Shown here piece by piece: positions 45,665 through 53,884 of a stretch of 64,000 nucleotides of DNA (the stretch's first letter is position 1; every line of letters begins with the position of its first letter). The notes beneath the pieces are model-generated. The model was not told where the DNA came from. It was given only the letters and a program-made list of their open reading frames with translations, and did no database searches. Origin of the DNA: Martelella sp. HB161492 (GTDB lineage Bacteria > Pseudomonadota > Alphaproteobacteria > Rhizobiales > Rhizobiaceae); the NCBI RefSeq assembly GCF_013184775.1, contig NZ_JAATVV010000004.1, positions 248,001 through 312,000 on the forward strand, given 5' to 3'. The position numbers were made by a program, and so were the translations under genes.

Positions 45665-46759
45665 TCAGAGATCCGGCGTGAAAAGGACAACCCGGTTTCG
45701 CCCCGCGCCCTTGGCTTCATAAAGGGCCCTATCGGCCCGCTTCAGCACATCATAGATGGTTTCATGGCCGTCACCCGAACCTGCGACCCCGGCGCTGGCA
45801 GCAACAGAGACCAGCCCCGAATCCAGCATGATCGGCTCTTCGCAGATCCGCTCCCGGATATTTTCAGCCACACGCTGCGCCTGATCACTTGAGGTCGCCG
45901 GCATCACCACGGCGATTTCTTCGCCGCCATAGCGAACGACAAAATCGCTGCGCCGCATCCTGGTATCGATGATCGACGCGATCCGCGACAGCACCAGATC
46001 ACCCGCCGCATGGCCATGCGTGTCATTGAGCCGTTTGAAGTGGTCAATATCGAAGAGAATCACGGCAAAGCGTTCGCCCGCCAGGCTCGGATCGTCCCGC
46101 CACTTGGCCGCGATTGCCTCCAGATAACGCCGGTTATGCAAACGCGTCAGCGGGTCCAGCGAGGCCTCGCGCTTGAAATCGGCAAATTCCTGCTCCAGCC
46201 GATCTTCCGATGCAAGCGCATAGCCGATCAGCACGGTGCCAAGAAAATTGCGTAGCACCATGGCCAGTCCCGCCTCGCGCAGGAAAGGCAGGATAACCGC
46301 CTTGGGCAGGAAGAGGAGGCTGAACATGCTGAAAGACAGCAGGATCCCGAGCAGCGAAAGCCCCTTAAGATCGCGCCTGCGACCGCTGATCCGGGCGTAG
46401 GCAAGGCCAATCAGCGCCGACAGAACGATGCCGACAATGCCGGACGCCGTGCCCGCTCCGCCGAGGTAGATACGGTAGATGATCGTCGCCATTGCGCAGA
46501 TGGCTGCGGCGGAAACGCCCCCGAAAAGAGCAGCAAGAGCGACCATGACATTGCGCAGATCAACCATCACTCCCGGTGCCAGAGCCACGGGGTCGATCAT
46601 CACGATCAGGGCAGCAACGGCAAAGACCAGGCCGATCGCCGGTCCGGTCCAGAAGATCGGCATCGTCGAACGCCGGATCACCCGATAGATCAGAATGACC
46701 AGGGCGGCGATACCAACCTTTTCAAGCAGCAGGATCATAAGATCGAGATTGGCAGTCAT
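45665..46759 (-). CDS. Diguanylate cyclase with 5TM LytS-type sensor domain
   Basis: The 364-residue protein couples a membrane sensor to cyclic di-GMP synthesis. The N-terminal 5TMR-LYT-type domain (about 5-180) has five to six membrane segments with DLRNVMVALAALFGG. The GGDEF domain follows, with active site GGEEI at 278-282. The inhibitory RxxD site (R269-D272) stands exactly five residues before it, so product feedback is expected. No EAL domain is present. The signal sensed is unknown. Confidence 0.88.
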   Translation of the reverse strand: MTANLDLMILLLEKVGIAALVILIYRVIRRSTMPIFWTGPAIGLVFAVAALIVMIDPVALAPGVMVDLRNVMVALAALFGGVSAAAICAMATIIYRIYLGGAGTASGIVGIVLSALIGLAYARISGRRRDLKGLSLLGILLSFSMFSLLFLPKAVILPFLREAGLAMVLRNFLGTVLIGYALASEDRLEQEFADFKREASLDPLTRLHNRRYLEAIAAKWRDDPSLAGERFAVILFDIDHFKRLNDTHGHAAGDLVLSRIASIIDTRMRRSDFVVRYGGEEIAVVMPATSSDQAQRVAENIRERICEEPIMLDSGLVSVAASAGVAGSGDGHETIYDVLKRADRALYEAKGAGRNRVVLFTPDL

Positions 46760-47038
46760 TGCTGCTTCATGCTCCGTTCAGCCGATACAGAAACCGGCAC
46801 ATCAGTTTGCCGCGAACGATCCCGCACAACATTCCGCGTGACGACATGTTGGCATGAACGACGCTCTTTGGCCAGCAAGGCCGGCAGGCCCGACTGCAGA
46901 ACGGAAATCCGAGAGTGACCGAACGCAGTCTGTTGATTACATTGTTGGTCCGATCACTTGGCTCTAGTCAAGATGTCGTTTATGTCGCAACGATTGATCG
47001 ACGCAACCCATGCCCAATGCTCCAGGAGCCACGCTCTC

Positions 47039-47728
47039 ATGACCGAGACTGTTTTCGCCCGCCCGTTCAGCCCTGAATTGCCGGTTCAGAGGCTCGATGC
47101 TGTCTTTCCGGTTCGCAGGGTCTACTGTGTCGGCCGCAACTACGCGGCCCACGCCGTTGAGATGGGGCATGATCCCGATCGCGAAGCACCGTTCTTTTTC
47201 CAGAAGAATCCCGACAATCTGGTTCTGCCCGGCGATGATTTCCCCTACCCGCCCCTGTCGGAAGATGTGCATCATGAAATCGAGTGCTATGTCGCGCTGT
47301 CTTCCGGTGGCCGCGACATTCCCGTCAGCGCAGCTCTGGAATGCGTCTACGGCTATGGCATCGCCGTGGACTTCACCCGCCGCGACCTGCAGCAGATCGC
47401 CAAGGACAAGGGACGCCCCTGGGAAATGGGCAAGGCATTCGAACATTCTGCCCCCGCCTCCGCAATCACGCGCGCGAGCGTGATCGGCCACCCCGCCGCC
47501 GCAGAGATCTGGCTGGATCGCAATGGCGCGCGTGTCCAGACCGGCAATCTCGATCAGATGATCTGGAAAGTTCCCGAAATCATTGCCGAACTGTCGCGCT
47601 ATGTTGCGCTTGCGGCTGGAGACATTATCCTGACAGGCACGCCATCGGGCGTTGGTCCCGTCCAGCGGGGCGACCGCCTCGTCGGACACATTGAGGGTAT
47701 CGCCGATCTCAGCTTCAGCGTGATCTGA
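47039..47728 (+). CDS. Fumarylacetoacetate hydrolase family protein
   Basis: The 229-residue protein is an FAH-family hydrolase or isomerase. RVYCVGRNYAAHAVEMG and PFFFQKNPDNLV at the front, HHEIECYVAL (metal-binding acidic pair) and ILTGTPSGVGPVQRGD are the usual blocks. Family members include acylpyruvate hydrolases, 2-keto-3-deoxy acid hydratases and oxaloacetate decarboxylases, so the substrate is open. The start at 47039 has CAGGAG upstream. It precedes the gamma-carbonic anhydrase gene by 23 bp and is probably in the same transcript. Confidence 0.88.
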   Translation: MTETVFARPFSPELPVQRLDAVFPVRRVYCVGRNYAAHAVEMGHDPDREAPFFFQKNPDNLVLPGDDFPYPPLSEDVHHEIECYVALSSGGRDIPVSAALECVYGYGIAVDFTRRDLQQIAKDKGRPWEMGKAFEHSAPASAITRASVIGHPAAAEIWLDRNGARVQTGNLDQMIWKVPEIIAELSRYVALAAGDIILTGTPSGVGPVQRGDRLVGHIEGIADLSFSVI

Positions 47729-47751
47729 CAGGCACGCCTTGGGAGGAAAAG

Positions 47752-48288
47752 ATGACACTTTATGCGCTTGGAGACCGTCGCCCGACACTTCCCGCCAAAG
47801 GGCGTTACTGGATCGCCCCGGATGCGGATGTCATCGGAGATGTCATATTGGGTGAAGATGTCGGGATATGGTTTGCCGCCGTGCTGCGCGGCGACAATGA
47901 AGCAATCACGATCGGCGCTGGAAGCAATGTCCAGGACGGCGTCATGATCCATACCGACATGGGCTCCCCGGCGGTGATCGGAAAAAACTGCACCATTGGC
48001 CATCACGCCATCATCCACGGATGCAGCATCGGCGACACATCACTCATCGGCATGGGCGCAACGGTTCTGAACGGCGCGCGGATCGGCAATCATTGCCTTG
48101 TCGGTGCCAATGCACTTGTCACTGAGGGCAAGGTGTTCCCCGACCGAAGTCTGATCGTCGGTGCGCCGGCCAGAGCCGTGCGCAGCCTGGATGACGAGGC
48201 GGTCGCGGCGCTGAGCCGTTCTGCGGAAAATTACAGAGCCAACTGGCAACGCTTTGCCCGCGACCTGGCGCCAATCATGGAAGTCTGA
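47752..48288 (+). CDS. Gamma-carbonic anhydrase-like protein (PaaY/YrdA type)
   Basis: The 178-residue protein is a left-handed beta-helix built of hexapeptide repeats (for example ADVIGDVILGEDVGIWFAAV). The metal histidines of the family are seen in HTDMG and GHHAIIHGC. Many such proteins bind zinc or iron, but only some have proven carbonic anhydrase activity. GGGAGGAAAAG directly precedes the ATG. The stop lies 3 bp before the following diguanylate cyclase gene. Confidence 0.88.
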   Translation: MTLYALGDRRPTLPAKGRYWIAPDADVIGDVILGEDVGIWFAAVLRGDNEAITIGAGSNVQDGVMIHTDMGSPAVIGKNCTIGHHAIIHGCSIGDTSLIGMGATVLNGARIGNHCLVGANALVTEGKVFPDRSLIVGAPARAVRSLDDEAVAALSRSAENYRANWQRFARDLAPIMEV

Positions 48289-48291
48289 GGC

Positions 48292-49563
48292 ATGCCGGAT
48301 ACATTCGCCCAGCGACTGTCCCGCAAGGACCGGGAACGCGACCGCATGATCGAGGAAAGCCTGACGGCGGGCTATTGCATCTTCGGCTTTCCCAAGCCGC
48401 TCGAAAGGCTCTACGCCCAGCGGCGCCACACAGAGAATCGGCGGCAGTTCATAACCGCAGCGCTGTTTTCCGTTCTGCTTTATTGCAGCTTCGGCCTGGT
48501 CGACATCATCTTTCGGCCCGAGCTTATGACCCAGTTGCTGGAAATCCGGCTGGTGTTCGTGAGCTATTGCGCTGCTGGGCTTGTCATTATCGTGCTGCGC
48601 CCGGCGAACATGCTGCTTCCGGGCCTCTTCTCCTTTTTTGGCATCACACTCGCAAGCCTTTGCGCTGGCTTGATGATGTGGCTGCCCGGCAATCCGATCG
48701 CAGTTTTCGAGGCCTACGTCTTCATTCTGATGGCGGTTATCGCCAATATTGCGCTGCCTCTGAGTGCCCCGGTGGCAGCGCTGTCAACCTTTTGCAATTT
48801 CGCATTGGCCTGTGTCTTCGTGCTCGGCGATCATCAGCTGATGCCGCATGAACAGGCTTCGCCCCTGATCTATCTCGCCGCAACCAGCGTCCTCACCGTT
48901 TTTGCCAATAACCGGCTCAACAATGCCGATCGCCGGGCCTTTCTGTTCTATCTGCGTGAAAAAACCTATGCCGAATATCTTTCGACGGAAAATGCGGCAC
49001 TCAGCCAGATCTCGCGCACCGACTCACTGACCGGCATCGCCAACCGGCGCAGCTTCAATGGCTTTCTCGGAACGAGCTGGCAGGCGGCGCAGGCGCAAAA
49101 CCGGACACTCGCGCTTCTGATGATCGATATCGACCTGTTCAAGCAGTTCAACGACAATTACGGCCACCCGGCTGGCGACGAATGCCTGCAACGGGTCGCC
49201 GGCGCGCTTGCCGCGGTGTCTGACAACGAAAATGAACTGGTGGCGCGGCTCGGTGGCGAAGAGTTCGCCATTATTCTGTCGGACGGAAACGCCATGAGCG
49301 CGAAAACAATGTCCATGCGCGTGCATGCCGCAATTGCCGCCCTGTCGATCCCCAATCGTGAAGGCATTGAGGGCAAGCTGACCGTCAGCATTGGCATCGC
49401 CGTCATGCTGCCCGGTGAAACGACCGCGGCCAGCGCCGCACTTGTCGCCGAGGCCGACCGGGCGCTCTACGCAGCCAAACAGGCTGGCCGCAACCAAACC
49501 GGATTTGAACCGCAGGCGCCGTTCGACATCACGGAGAAACAGGCTTTCACCACAGCGATCTAG
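48292..49563 (+). CDS. Diguanylate cyclase with membrane N-terminus, degenerate inhibitory site
   Basis: The 423-residue protein has a cytoplasmic start, five to six membrane segments (about 53-205) and a GGDEF domain. The active site GGEEF lies at 321-325. The residues before it read NENE-LVARL, so the RxxD inhibitory site is missing, unlike the neighbour at 45665-46759. It should therefore escape product inhibition at that site. It begins 4 bp after the preceding gene. Its stop codon lies at the edge of a RIME-like repeat. Confidence 0.88.
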   Translation: MPDTFAQRLSRKDRERDRMIEESLTAGYCIFGFPKPLERLYAQRRHTENRRQFITAALFSVLLYCSFGLVDIIFRPELMTQLLEIRLVFVSYCAAGLVIIVLRPANMLLPGLFSFFGITLASLCAGLMMWLPGNPIAVFEAYVFILMAVIANIALPLSAPVAALSTFCNFALACVFVLGDHQLMPHEQASPLIYLAATSVLTVFANNRLNNADRRAFLFYLREKTYAEYLSTENAALSQISRTDSLTGIANRRSFNGFLGTSWQAAQAQNRTLALLMIDIDLFKQFNDNYGHPAGDECLQRVAGALAAVSDNENELVARLGGEEFAIILSDGNAMSAKTMSMRVHAAIAALSIPNREGIEGKLTVSIGIAVMLPGETTAASAALVAEADRALYAAKQAGRNQTGFEPQAPFDITEKQAFTTAI

Positions 49564-49657
49564 TGGCATGCATCCTTTTGGATGCACGGCGCTCTATCTT
49601 GTTGAATCGACGCATCGGCTCGAAAATCGATTCCGATTTTCGAGCCGATGCGCTAGT
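49562..49657 (-). repeat. RIME-like intergenic repeat, copy 2
   Basis: Read on the minus strand it repeats the order seen at 7661-7764: CTAGCGCATCGGCTCGAAAA, a GAATC-centred palindrome, then GATAGAGCGCCGTGCATCC with its mirror. The minus-strand TAG at 49655-49653, inside the end of the element, is the stop codon of the zur gene. The plus-strand stop of the preceding GGDEF gene lies at its other end. Confidence 0.78.
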
Positions 49658-50057
49658 GATCATCGCGGCAGTTCTCGCACAGGCCGCGAATCTCGATGGT
49701 CATCTTTTCCGGCTTGAAGCCCTTTTTCCGGGAAACAGCGACAAGCGCGTCCTCAACCTCGTGGGCATGGAATTCAATCACCTTTTTGCAGCTTTCGCAG
49801 ATCGCGAAGGCTGTCATGCCATGGCGGCAGCAATCCTCCTCGGGATGCGCACAGGCGACGAAAGCATTCATGCTCTCAAGGCGATGGACAAGGCCGAATT
49901 CCGTCAGCTTGTCGAGGGCGCGATAGACCTGAAGCGGCGCTTTGAAACCCTCGCCACGAAGCTGATCGAGAATCGTATAGGCGCTCATGGGTTCGTGCCG
50001 GTGTGAGAGGCAATCGAAGACCAGCGACTGATTCCGTGTCAGTTTTGCCGTTGTCAT
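49653..50057 (-). CDS. zur: Zinc uptake regulator Zur (Fur family)
   Basis: The 134-residue Fur-family protein has an N-terminal winged helix (LTRNQSLVFDCLSHRHEPMSAYTILDQL) and the C-terminal metal sites HPEEDCCRHG, CESC and the final GLCENC, which hold structural zinc as in Zur. It should repress znuABC when zinc is ample. The gene follows znuB with a 1-bp gap in the order znuC-znuB-zur. The stop codon comes from the adjacent RIME-like repeat, so the protein may be slightly changed at its end (RDDH). Confidence 0.9.
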   Translation of the reverse strand: MTTAKLTRNQSLVFDCLSHRHEPMSAYTILDQLRGEGFKAPLQVYRALDKLTEFGLVHRLESMNAFVACAHPEEDCCRHGMTAFAICESCKKVIEFHAHEVEDALVAVSRKKGFKPEKMTIEIRGLCENCRDDH

Positions 50058-50058
50058 C

Positions 50059-50874
50059 TCAATTTCCTTCCCTTGACTTCAACCTTGAAAGACCGCCCGC
50101 AGGCAGCAGTGTCACCACGAAAAGGGCAACGGCTGCAACGACGATGGATGGTCCCGACGGTGTATCATAATAGAGCGAGGCATAAAGTCCGCAAATGACC
50201 GCAATCACGCCAATAAGCGCCGCAGCAACCGCCATGGCCTCCGGCGTGCGTGTCAGCCGTCTTGCGCTCGCCGCCGGGATGATCAGCAGCGACGTGATCA
50301 GCATGATACCGACGATCTTCATCGCAATGGCAATCACCAGCGCCATCAGCAGCATGAAGACGAAGCGGGTCGTCTCCGGCTTCAGCCCTTCGGCCTGCGC
50401 AATCTCTGTGGAGACCGTGGCCGCCAGAAGCGGCCGCCACAACAGCGTAATGCCGGAGAGCACCACAGCGCCGCCAATCCAGACCACGGCAATATCACCG
50501 CGCGTGACCGAAAGAATGTCGCCGAAGAGAAAGCTGATCAGATCGACCCTCACCCAGGTCAGGAAGGAGACGATCACCAGACCGATCGCCAGCGTCGAAT
50601 GGGCCAGAATGCCGAGCAGACTGTCTGCAGAAAGCGCCCGGCGCCGTTCCAGCGCGATCAGCAGCACTGAAACGAGTGTCGCAACCACAAAGACGCTCGC
50701 TGTCAGATTGGTGGCAAACAGCAAGGAAAGCGCAACGCCAAGCAGCGCGGAATGGGCCATGGTATCGCCGAAATAGGCCATTTTCCGCCAGACGATGAAA
50801 CAGCCAAGCGGTCCGGCCATCAGCGCCACACCGACGCCTGCCAGAAGCGCGCGCGTGAAAAAATCGTCAAGCAT
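50059..50874 (-). CDS. znuB: Zinc ABC transporter permease ZnuB
   Basis: The 271-residue membrane subunit has about eight segments and starts MLDDFFTRALLAGVGVALM. The conserved GPLGCFIVWRKMAYFGDTMAHSALLGVAL block is typical of ABC-3 family permeases, as is PAASARRLTRTPEAM. The start at 50874 overlaps the znuC end by 8 bp. The open frame further upstream is a shadow of znuC. Confidence 0.93.
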   Translation of the reverse strand: MLDDFFTRALLAGVGVALMAGPLGCFIVWRKMAYFGDTMAHSALLGVALSLLFATNLTASVFVVATLVSVLLIALERRRALSADSLLGILAHSTLAIGLVIVSFLTWVRVDLISFLFGDILSVTRGDIAVVWIGGAVVLSGITLLWRPLLAATVSTEIAQAEGLKPETTRFVFMLLMALVIAIAMKIVGIMLITSLLIIPAASARRLTRTPEAMAVAAALIGVIAVICGLYASLYYDTPSGPSIVVAAVALFVVTLLPAGGLSRLKSREGN

Positions 50875-51721
50875 GGCTCTGCTCCTCCGACCGGTGGTCA
50901 GCATGGGTGTGGCCGCCATCATGATCATGATGGTGACCATCGCCGGGATGGCAATGCGCGGTGATCGTGCCATCGGCATGGCGCACACGTCCGTCGGGCA
51001 GATGTGTGTGATCGTGGTGATGGTTGTAGAAGGCCAGTGTCCCCTCGGCGCGGCCGCCGAACAGCGACCGGTAGGCCTCACTTTCACCAACCGCCTCGGG
51101 CGTGCCCGTGCAGCAGACATGGCCATTCAGGCAGACGACTGTATCAGTCGAGGCCATGACCACATGAAGATCATGCGAAATCAGCAGGATGCCACAGCCC
51201 TCTTCATGGCGGATCCTGGCAATCAGTTCGTAAAGGGCGATCTCGCCACTGTAGTCAACGCCCTGCACCGGCTCGTCCAGCACCAGCAGATCCGGCTTGC
51301 GGGCAAGGGCACGCGCCAGCATGGCGCGCTGAAATTCGCCGCCGGAAAGGTTCTGCACTTCCGCCGTCTGCATATGTGCCATCCCCACCTGCTCAAGCGC
51401 ATGTTCGGCAGCCCCCTTCGGCAGCCTGCCGGTGAGCGTCATCATCCGCTTGACCGTCAGCGGCAGAGAACGATCGATCGCAAGTTTCTGCGGCACATAA
51501 CCGATCTTCAGATCTGGCTGCCGGATCACACGTCCCTCATCGGGAGCCATCACGCCGATTGCCATCTTGGCGCTGGTTGATTTGCCAGCTCCATTCGGGC
51601 CGATCAGCGAAACGATCTCACCACGCGATACCGAGAAGCTCACCCCGCGCACCAGAAAGCGACCGGCGCGACTGACGCCGGCATTCTGCAAAGCCACAAG
51701 CGGTGGAGCCTTATTTTCCAT
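50867..51721 (-). CDS. znuC: Zinc ABC transporter ATP-binding protein ZnuC with histidine-rich tail
   Basis: The 284-residue ATPase has a Walker A GPNGAGKST (41-49), signature LSGGEFQR, Walker B LLVLDEP and a switch histidine in LLISHDLHVVM. The last 55 residues hold repeated HHHDHTH, HCHPGDGHHHDHDGGHTHADH segments, likely a zinc-binding tail. I use ATG 51721, because the codons before it start from a TTG. It is divergent from znuA, with the Zur boxes between. Confidence 0.93.
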   Translation of the reverse strand: MENKAPPLVALQNAGVSRAGRFLVRGVSFSVSRGEIVSLIGPNGAGKSTSAKMAIGVMAPDEGRVIRQPDLKIGYVPQKLAIDRSLPLTVKRMMTLTGRLPKGAAEHALEQVGMAHMQTAEVQNLSGGEFQRAMLARALARKPDLLVLDEPVQGVDYSGEIALYELIARIRHEEGCGILLISHDLHVVMASTDTVVCLNGHVCCTGTPEAVGESEAYRSLFGGRAEGTLAFYNHHHDHTHLPDGRVRHADGTITAHCHPGDGHHHDHDGGHTHADHRSEEQSHA

Positions 51722-51768
51722 ATGAGCCAATTTTCAAGATCTCCGTCTTGCGACCTTCTATGTCATAC

Positions 51769-51803
51769 GTTATAGCATTACGCAATTTATGTAATAACAT
51801 AAC
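51769..51803. promoter_or_regulatory. Two Zur-box-like palindromes between znuC and znuA
   Basis: GTTATAGCATTAC (51769-51781) and GTAATAACATAAC (51791-51803) are related palindromic half-site pairs in opposite orientation, nine bases apart, in the divergent promoter region. Their A/T-rich GTTAT...ATTAC form resembles known alphaproteobacterial Zur boxes. The first lies nearer znuC and the second nearer znuA. Confidence 0.75.
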
Positions 51804-51817
51804 AATGCGAGACAAGA

Positions 51818-52831
51818 ATGAGACTTTCGATTTCCGCAGTTCTGGCCACGTCAGTTCTTCTCGGCGCCGGCACTGCCTATGCCGACGGTCCGCTGAAGAT
51901 TGTCGCGACAATCAAGCCGGTCTACTCTCTGCTCACCGCCGTTACCGCCGGGACAGATGCGAAGACCACGCTTCTGGTCAAGGGTGCATCCTCACCGCAT
52001 ACCTACAGCATGTCTCCGTCGGACGCTCAGGCACTGCAGGACGCCAATGTGATTTTCTGGGTCGGTCCTGCGCTCGAGCACTTTCTGACAAAGCCGCTCG
52101 AAGCCCTTGGCGGCAATGCCGAAATCATTACGCTCGAGCAGGCACAGAATGCCGCTCTGCTGCCGACCCGTGATGGCGGCGCCTTCGAAGCAGATGAGCA
52201 TGATCATCACGGCGAAGCTGACCATGACGAAGCCGGCCATGATGATGCCAGCCATGACGAAACGACCTCAGCCGACGACCACGACCATCTGGCCGAAGAC
52301 CTCGATGATGATGGCATCGACCCGCATATGTGGCTCGATCCGCAAAATGCGCGGGCCTTCGTCGACGACATCGCCGAGACGCTGGCGGCGGCTGACCCGG
52401 CCAATGCCGCACGCTACCGCGAAAATGCCACCGCCGTAGACAAGAAACTCGGCGCGCTGGGCGAGACGGTCAAGGCACAGCTTTCCGCCGAGACCGCCAA
52501 GCCCTATATCGTTTTCCACGACGCTTACCAGTATTTCGGTGACCGCTTCGGCGTCGATGCGGCCGGCTCGATCACCGTCAATCCGGAGACACCGCCAAGC
52601 GCCAAGCGCATTCGTGAGATTCAGGATAAGATTCAGTCACTTGGTGCCGCCTGCGTGTTTTCCGAGCCGCAGTTCCCGCCAAAGGTCATTCAAACGGTCA
52701 CCGAAGGTTCCAATGTCTATATCGGCACGCTGGACCCGCTGGGCGCCGATCTGAAGGACGGCCCTGACCTCTACTTCACCCTGATTCAGAACATGGCCGA
52801 CGGCATCTCTCATTGCTTTACGGCCGAATGA
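51818..52831 (+). CDS. znuA: Zinc ABC transporter substrate-binding protein ZnuA
   Basis: The 337-residue periplasmic binding protein has a signal peptide (residues 1-22, ending TAYA). H61 and H170 match zinc-ligand positions, and the His/Asp-rich loop at about 124-160 (DEHDHHGEADHDEAGHDD) sits between them. This charged loop is the feature of high-affinity zinc ZnuA rather than manganese proteins. It is transcribed divergently from znuCB-zur, with a terminator after it. Confidence 0.95.
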   Translation: MRLSISAVLATSVLLGAGTAYADGPLKIVATIKPVYSLLTAVTAGTDAKTTLLVKGASSPHTYSMSPSDAQALQDANVIFWVGPALEHFLTKPLEALGGNAEIITLEQAQNAALLPTRDGGAFEADEHDHHGEADHDEAGHDDASHDETTSADDHDHLAEDLDDDGIDPHMWLDPQNARAFVDDIAETLAAADPANAARYRENATAVDKKLGALGETVKAQLSAETAKPYIVFHDAYQYFGDRFGVDAAGSITVNPETPPSAKRIREIQDKIQSLGAACVFSEPQFPPKVIQTVTEGSNVYIGTLDPLGADLKDGPDLYFTLIQNMADGISHCFTAE

Positions 52832-52881
52832 AACCGTTCTGCCCCCCGTCGTTCCGGTTGCGCATGATGCCGGAATGACAA

Positions 52882-52919
52882 GCCCGCGGATTGCTGGCTG
52901 CCATCCGCGGGCACTTTTA
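52882..52919 (+). terminator. Terminator of znuA
   Basis: GCCCGCGGAT (52882-52891) pairs with ATCCGCGGGC (52903-52912), followed by ACTTTTATC, about 50 bases after the znuA stop. Confidence 0.8.
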
Positions 52920-52931
52920 TCGATATCACGT

Positions 52932-52966
52932 TCAAAACGCCGGCCTGATGCCATCAGACCGGCGTT
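52932..52966 (-). terminator. Terminator of the RcnB-like gene
   Basis: AACGCCGG-CCTGATG pairs with CATCAG-A-CCGGCGTT (52936-52966), with one bulge. On the minus strand it is followed by GTTTTG. It lies about 40 bases after the stop of the gene at 53007-53468. Confidence 0.7.
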
Positions 52967-53006
52967 CCAATTTATCGTCAGGCCATCTGGCCCTGCCTGA
53001 TCGTCC

Positions 53007-53468
53007 TCAGTTTCCGCTGAGGATCGACATGACCAGACCCGTTGCTACGGTCATCAGCACAAAGGTGCCGTTCACCTGATACCATTGCTGGCCGGGCGGC
53101 GGTGGCGGAAGATGGTTGCGATTATAGGCTGAGGGCGGGATCGGCTGGCCGCGCTGATCGGGCGGCAGTTTCTGACCCCTTTGCGGGCCCTGATGCGCCT
53201 GAGGACCACCCGGCTGACCAGGCTGCCCCTGACGACCGCCGGGCTGACCCGGATTTCCAGGCTGACCAGGCTGACCCTGATGACCGCCAGACTGCCCGGG
53301 GTTTCCAGGCTGACCCGGCTGACCGCCCTTGCCCTGACTCGGGCCGCAGTGGCTTGGCTGGCCAGGCTTTTGCGGGCCGCAATTGTCCGGTCCGGGACCG
53401 GCCGCATAGGCCATCGGGCTGAAAGCGAGCGCCATGGCGGCAACCGATGTGACGATGATCTTCTTCAT
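53007..53468 (-). CDS. Secreted collagen-like protein with RcnB-like C-terminus
   Basis: The 153-residue protein has a signal peptide (MKKIIVTSVAAMALAFSPMAYA), a CGPQKPGQP motif near residues 30-38, and a glycine-x-proline-type repeat tract (GQPGQPGNPG units, about 52-92). Its C-terminal part (LPPPPPGQQWYQVNGTFVLMTVATGL) is similar to the RcnB family of periplasmic nickel/cobalt proteins. ATG 53468 has AAGGAG upstream. The combination of collagen-like repeats and an RcnB-like end is unusual. It is co-directional with the 85-residue gene upstream, 10 bp apart. Confidence 0.72.
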   Translation of the reverse strand: MKKIIVTSVAAMALAFSPMAYAAGPGPDNCGPQKPGQPSHCGPSQGKGGQPGQPGNPGQSGGHQGQPGQPGNPGQPGGRQGQPGQPGGPQAHQGPQRGQKLPPDQRGQPIPPSAYNRNHLPPPPPGQQWYQVNGTFVLMTVATGLVMSILSGN

Positions 53469-53478
53469 CACGATCTCC

Positions 53479-53736
53479 TTATTTCTTGACGGGCTGTTCA
53501 GGCTGGGCGGGAACCGGCTTAGCCGTGGTCCGCGGTGCGGAAGCAGCCTTCTGCGGCGTCTTCTCGGGCGTTTTCTGGGCCTGCTGCTTGCCGTTCTTGT
53601 CGACACAAGTGACCGGCTGACCCGGCTTTTGCGGGCCGCAGATCTTCTCGGGCGCTGCCGCAGGTGACGCTGCATAAGCCATGGGACTAAAGGTTAGCGC
53701 GATAGCGGTGACTGCTGCTGCAATGAGCTTTTTCAC
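53479..53736 (-). CDS. Small secreted protein paired with the collagen-like protein
   Basis: The 85-residue protein has a signal peptide (MKKLIAAAVTAIALTFSPMAYAA), nearly the same as its neighbour. CGPQKPGQPVTC follows, then a lysine-, alanine- and proline-rich tail with no predicted fold. The start is GTG 53736 with AAAGGAG six bases upstream. The shared signal peptide and the CGPQKPGQP motif show that the two genes are related. I recognise no family. Confidence 0.7.
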   Translation of the reverse strand: MKKLIAAAVTAIALTFSPMAYAASPAAAPEKICGPQKPGQPVTCVDKNGKQQAQKTPEKTPQKAASAPRTTAKPVPAQPEQPVKK

Positions 53737-53884
53737 GGCAAACTCCTTTCAAAACTTTCGTAGCGCAGGGATAACGCTCGAAAGCTGAAAGTTGTTTGAA
53801 CGGAATTATTAAATCTATGTAATCTTGGAAAATACCCGGTGCGGGCGAGACGGCGACGGCCGCCGCTCGGCCCGCAGCGATTGC

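Noticed and set aside
53200-53360. Tandem repeat tract as a possible CRISPR array
   Set aside because: The repeats are short in-frame Gly-Gln-Pro codons inside a coding gene, without spacers.
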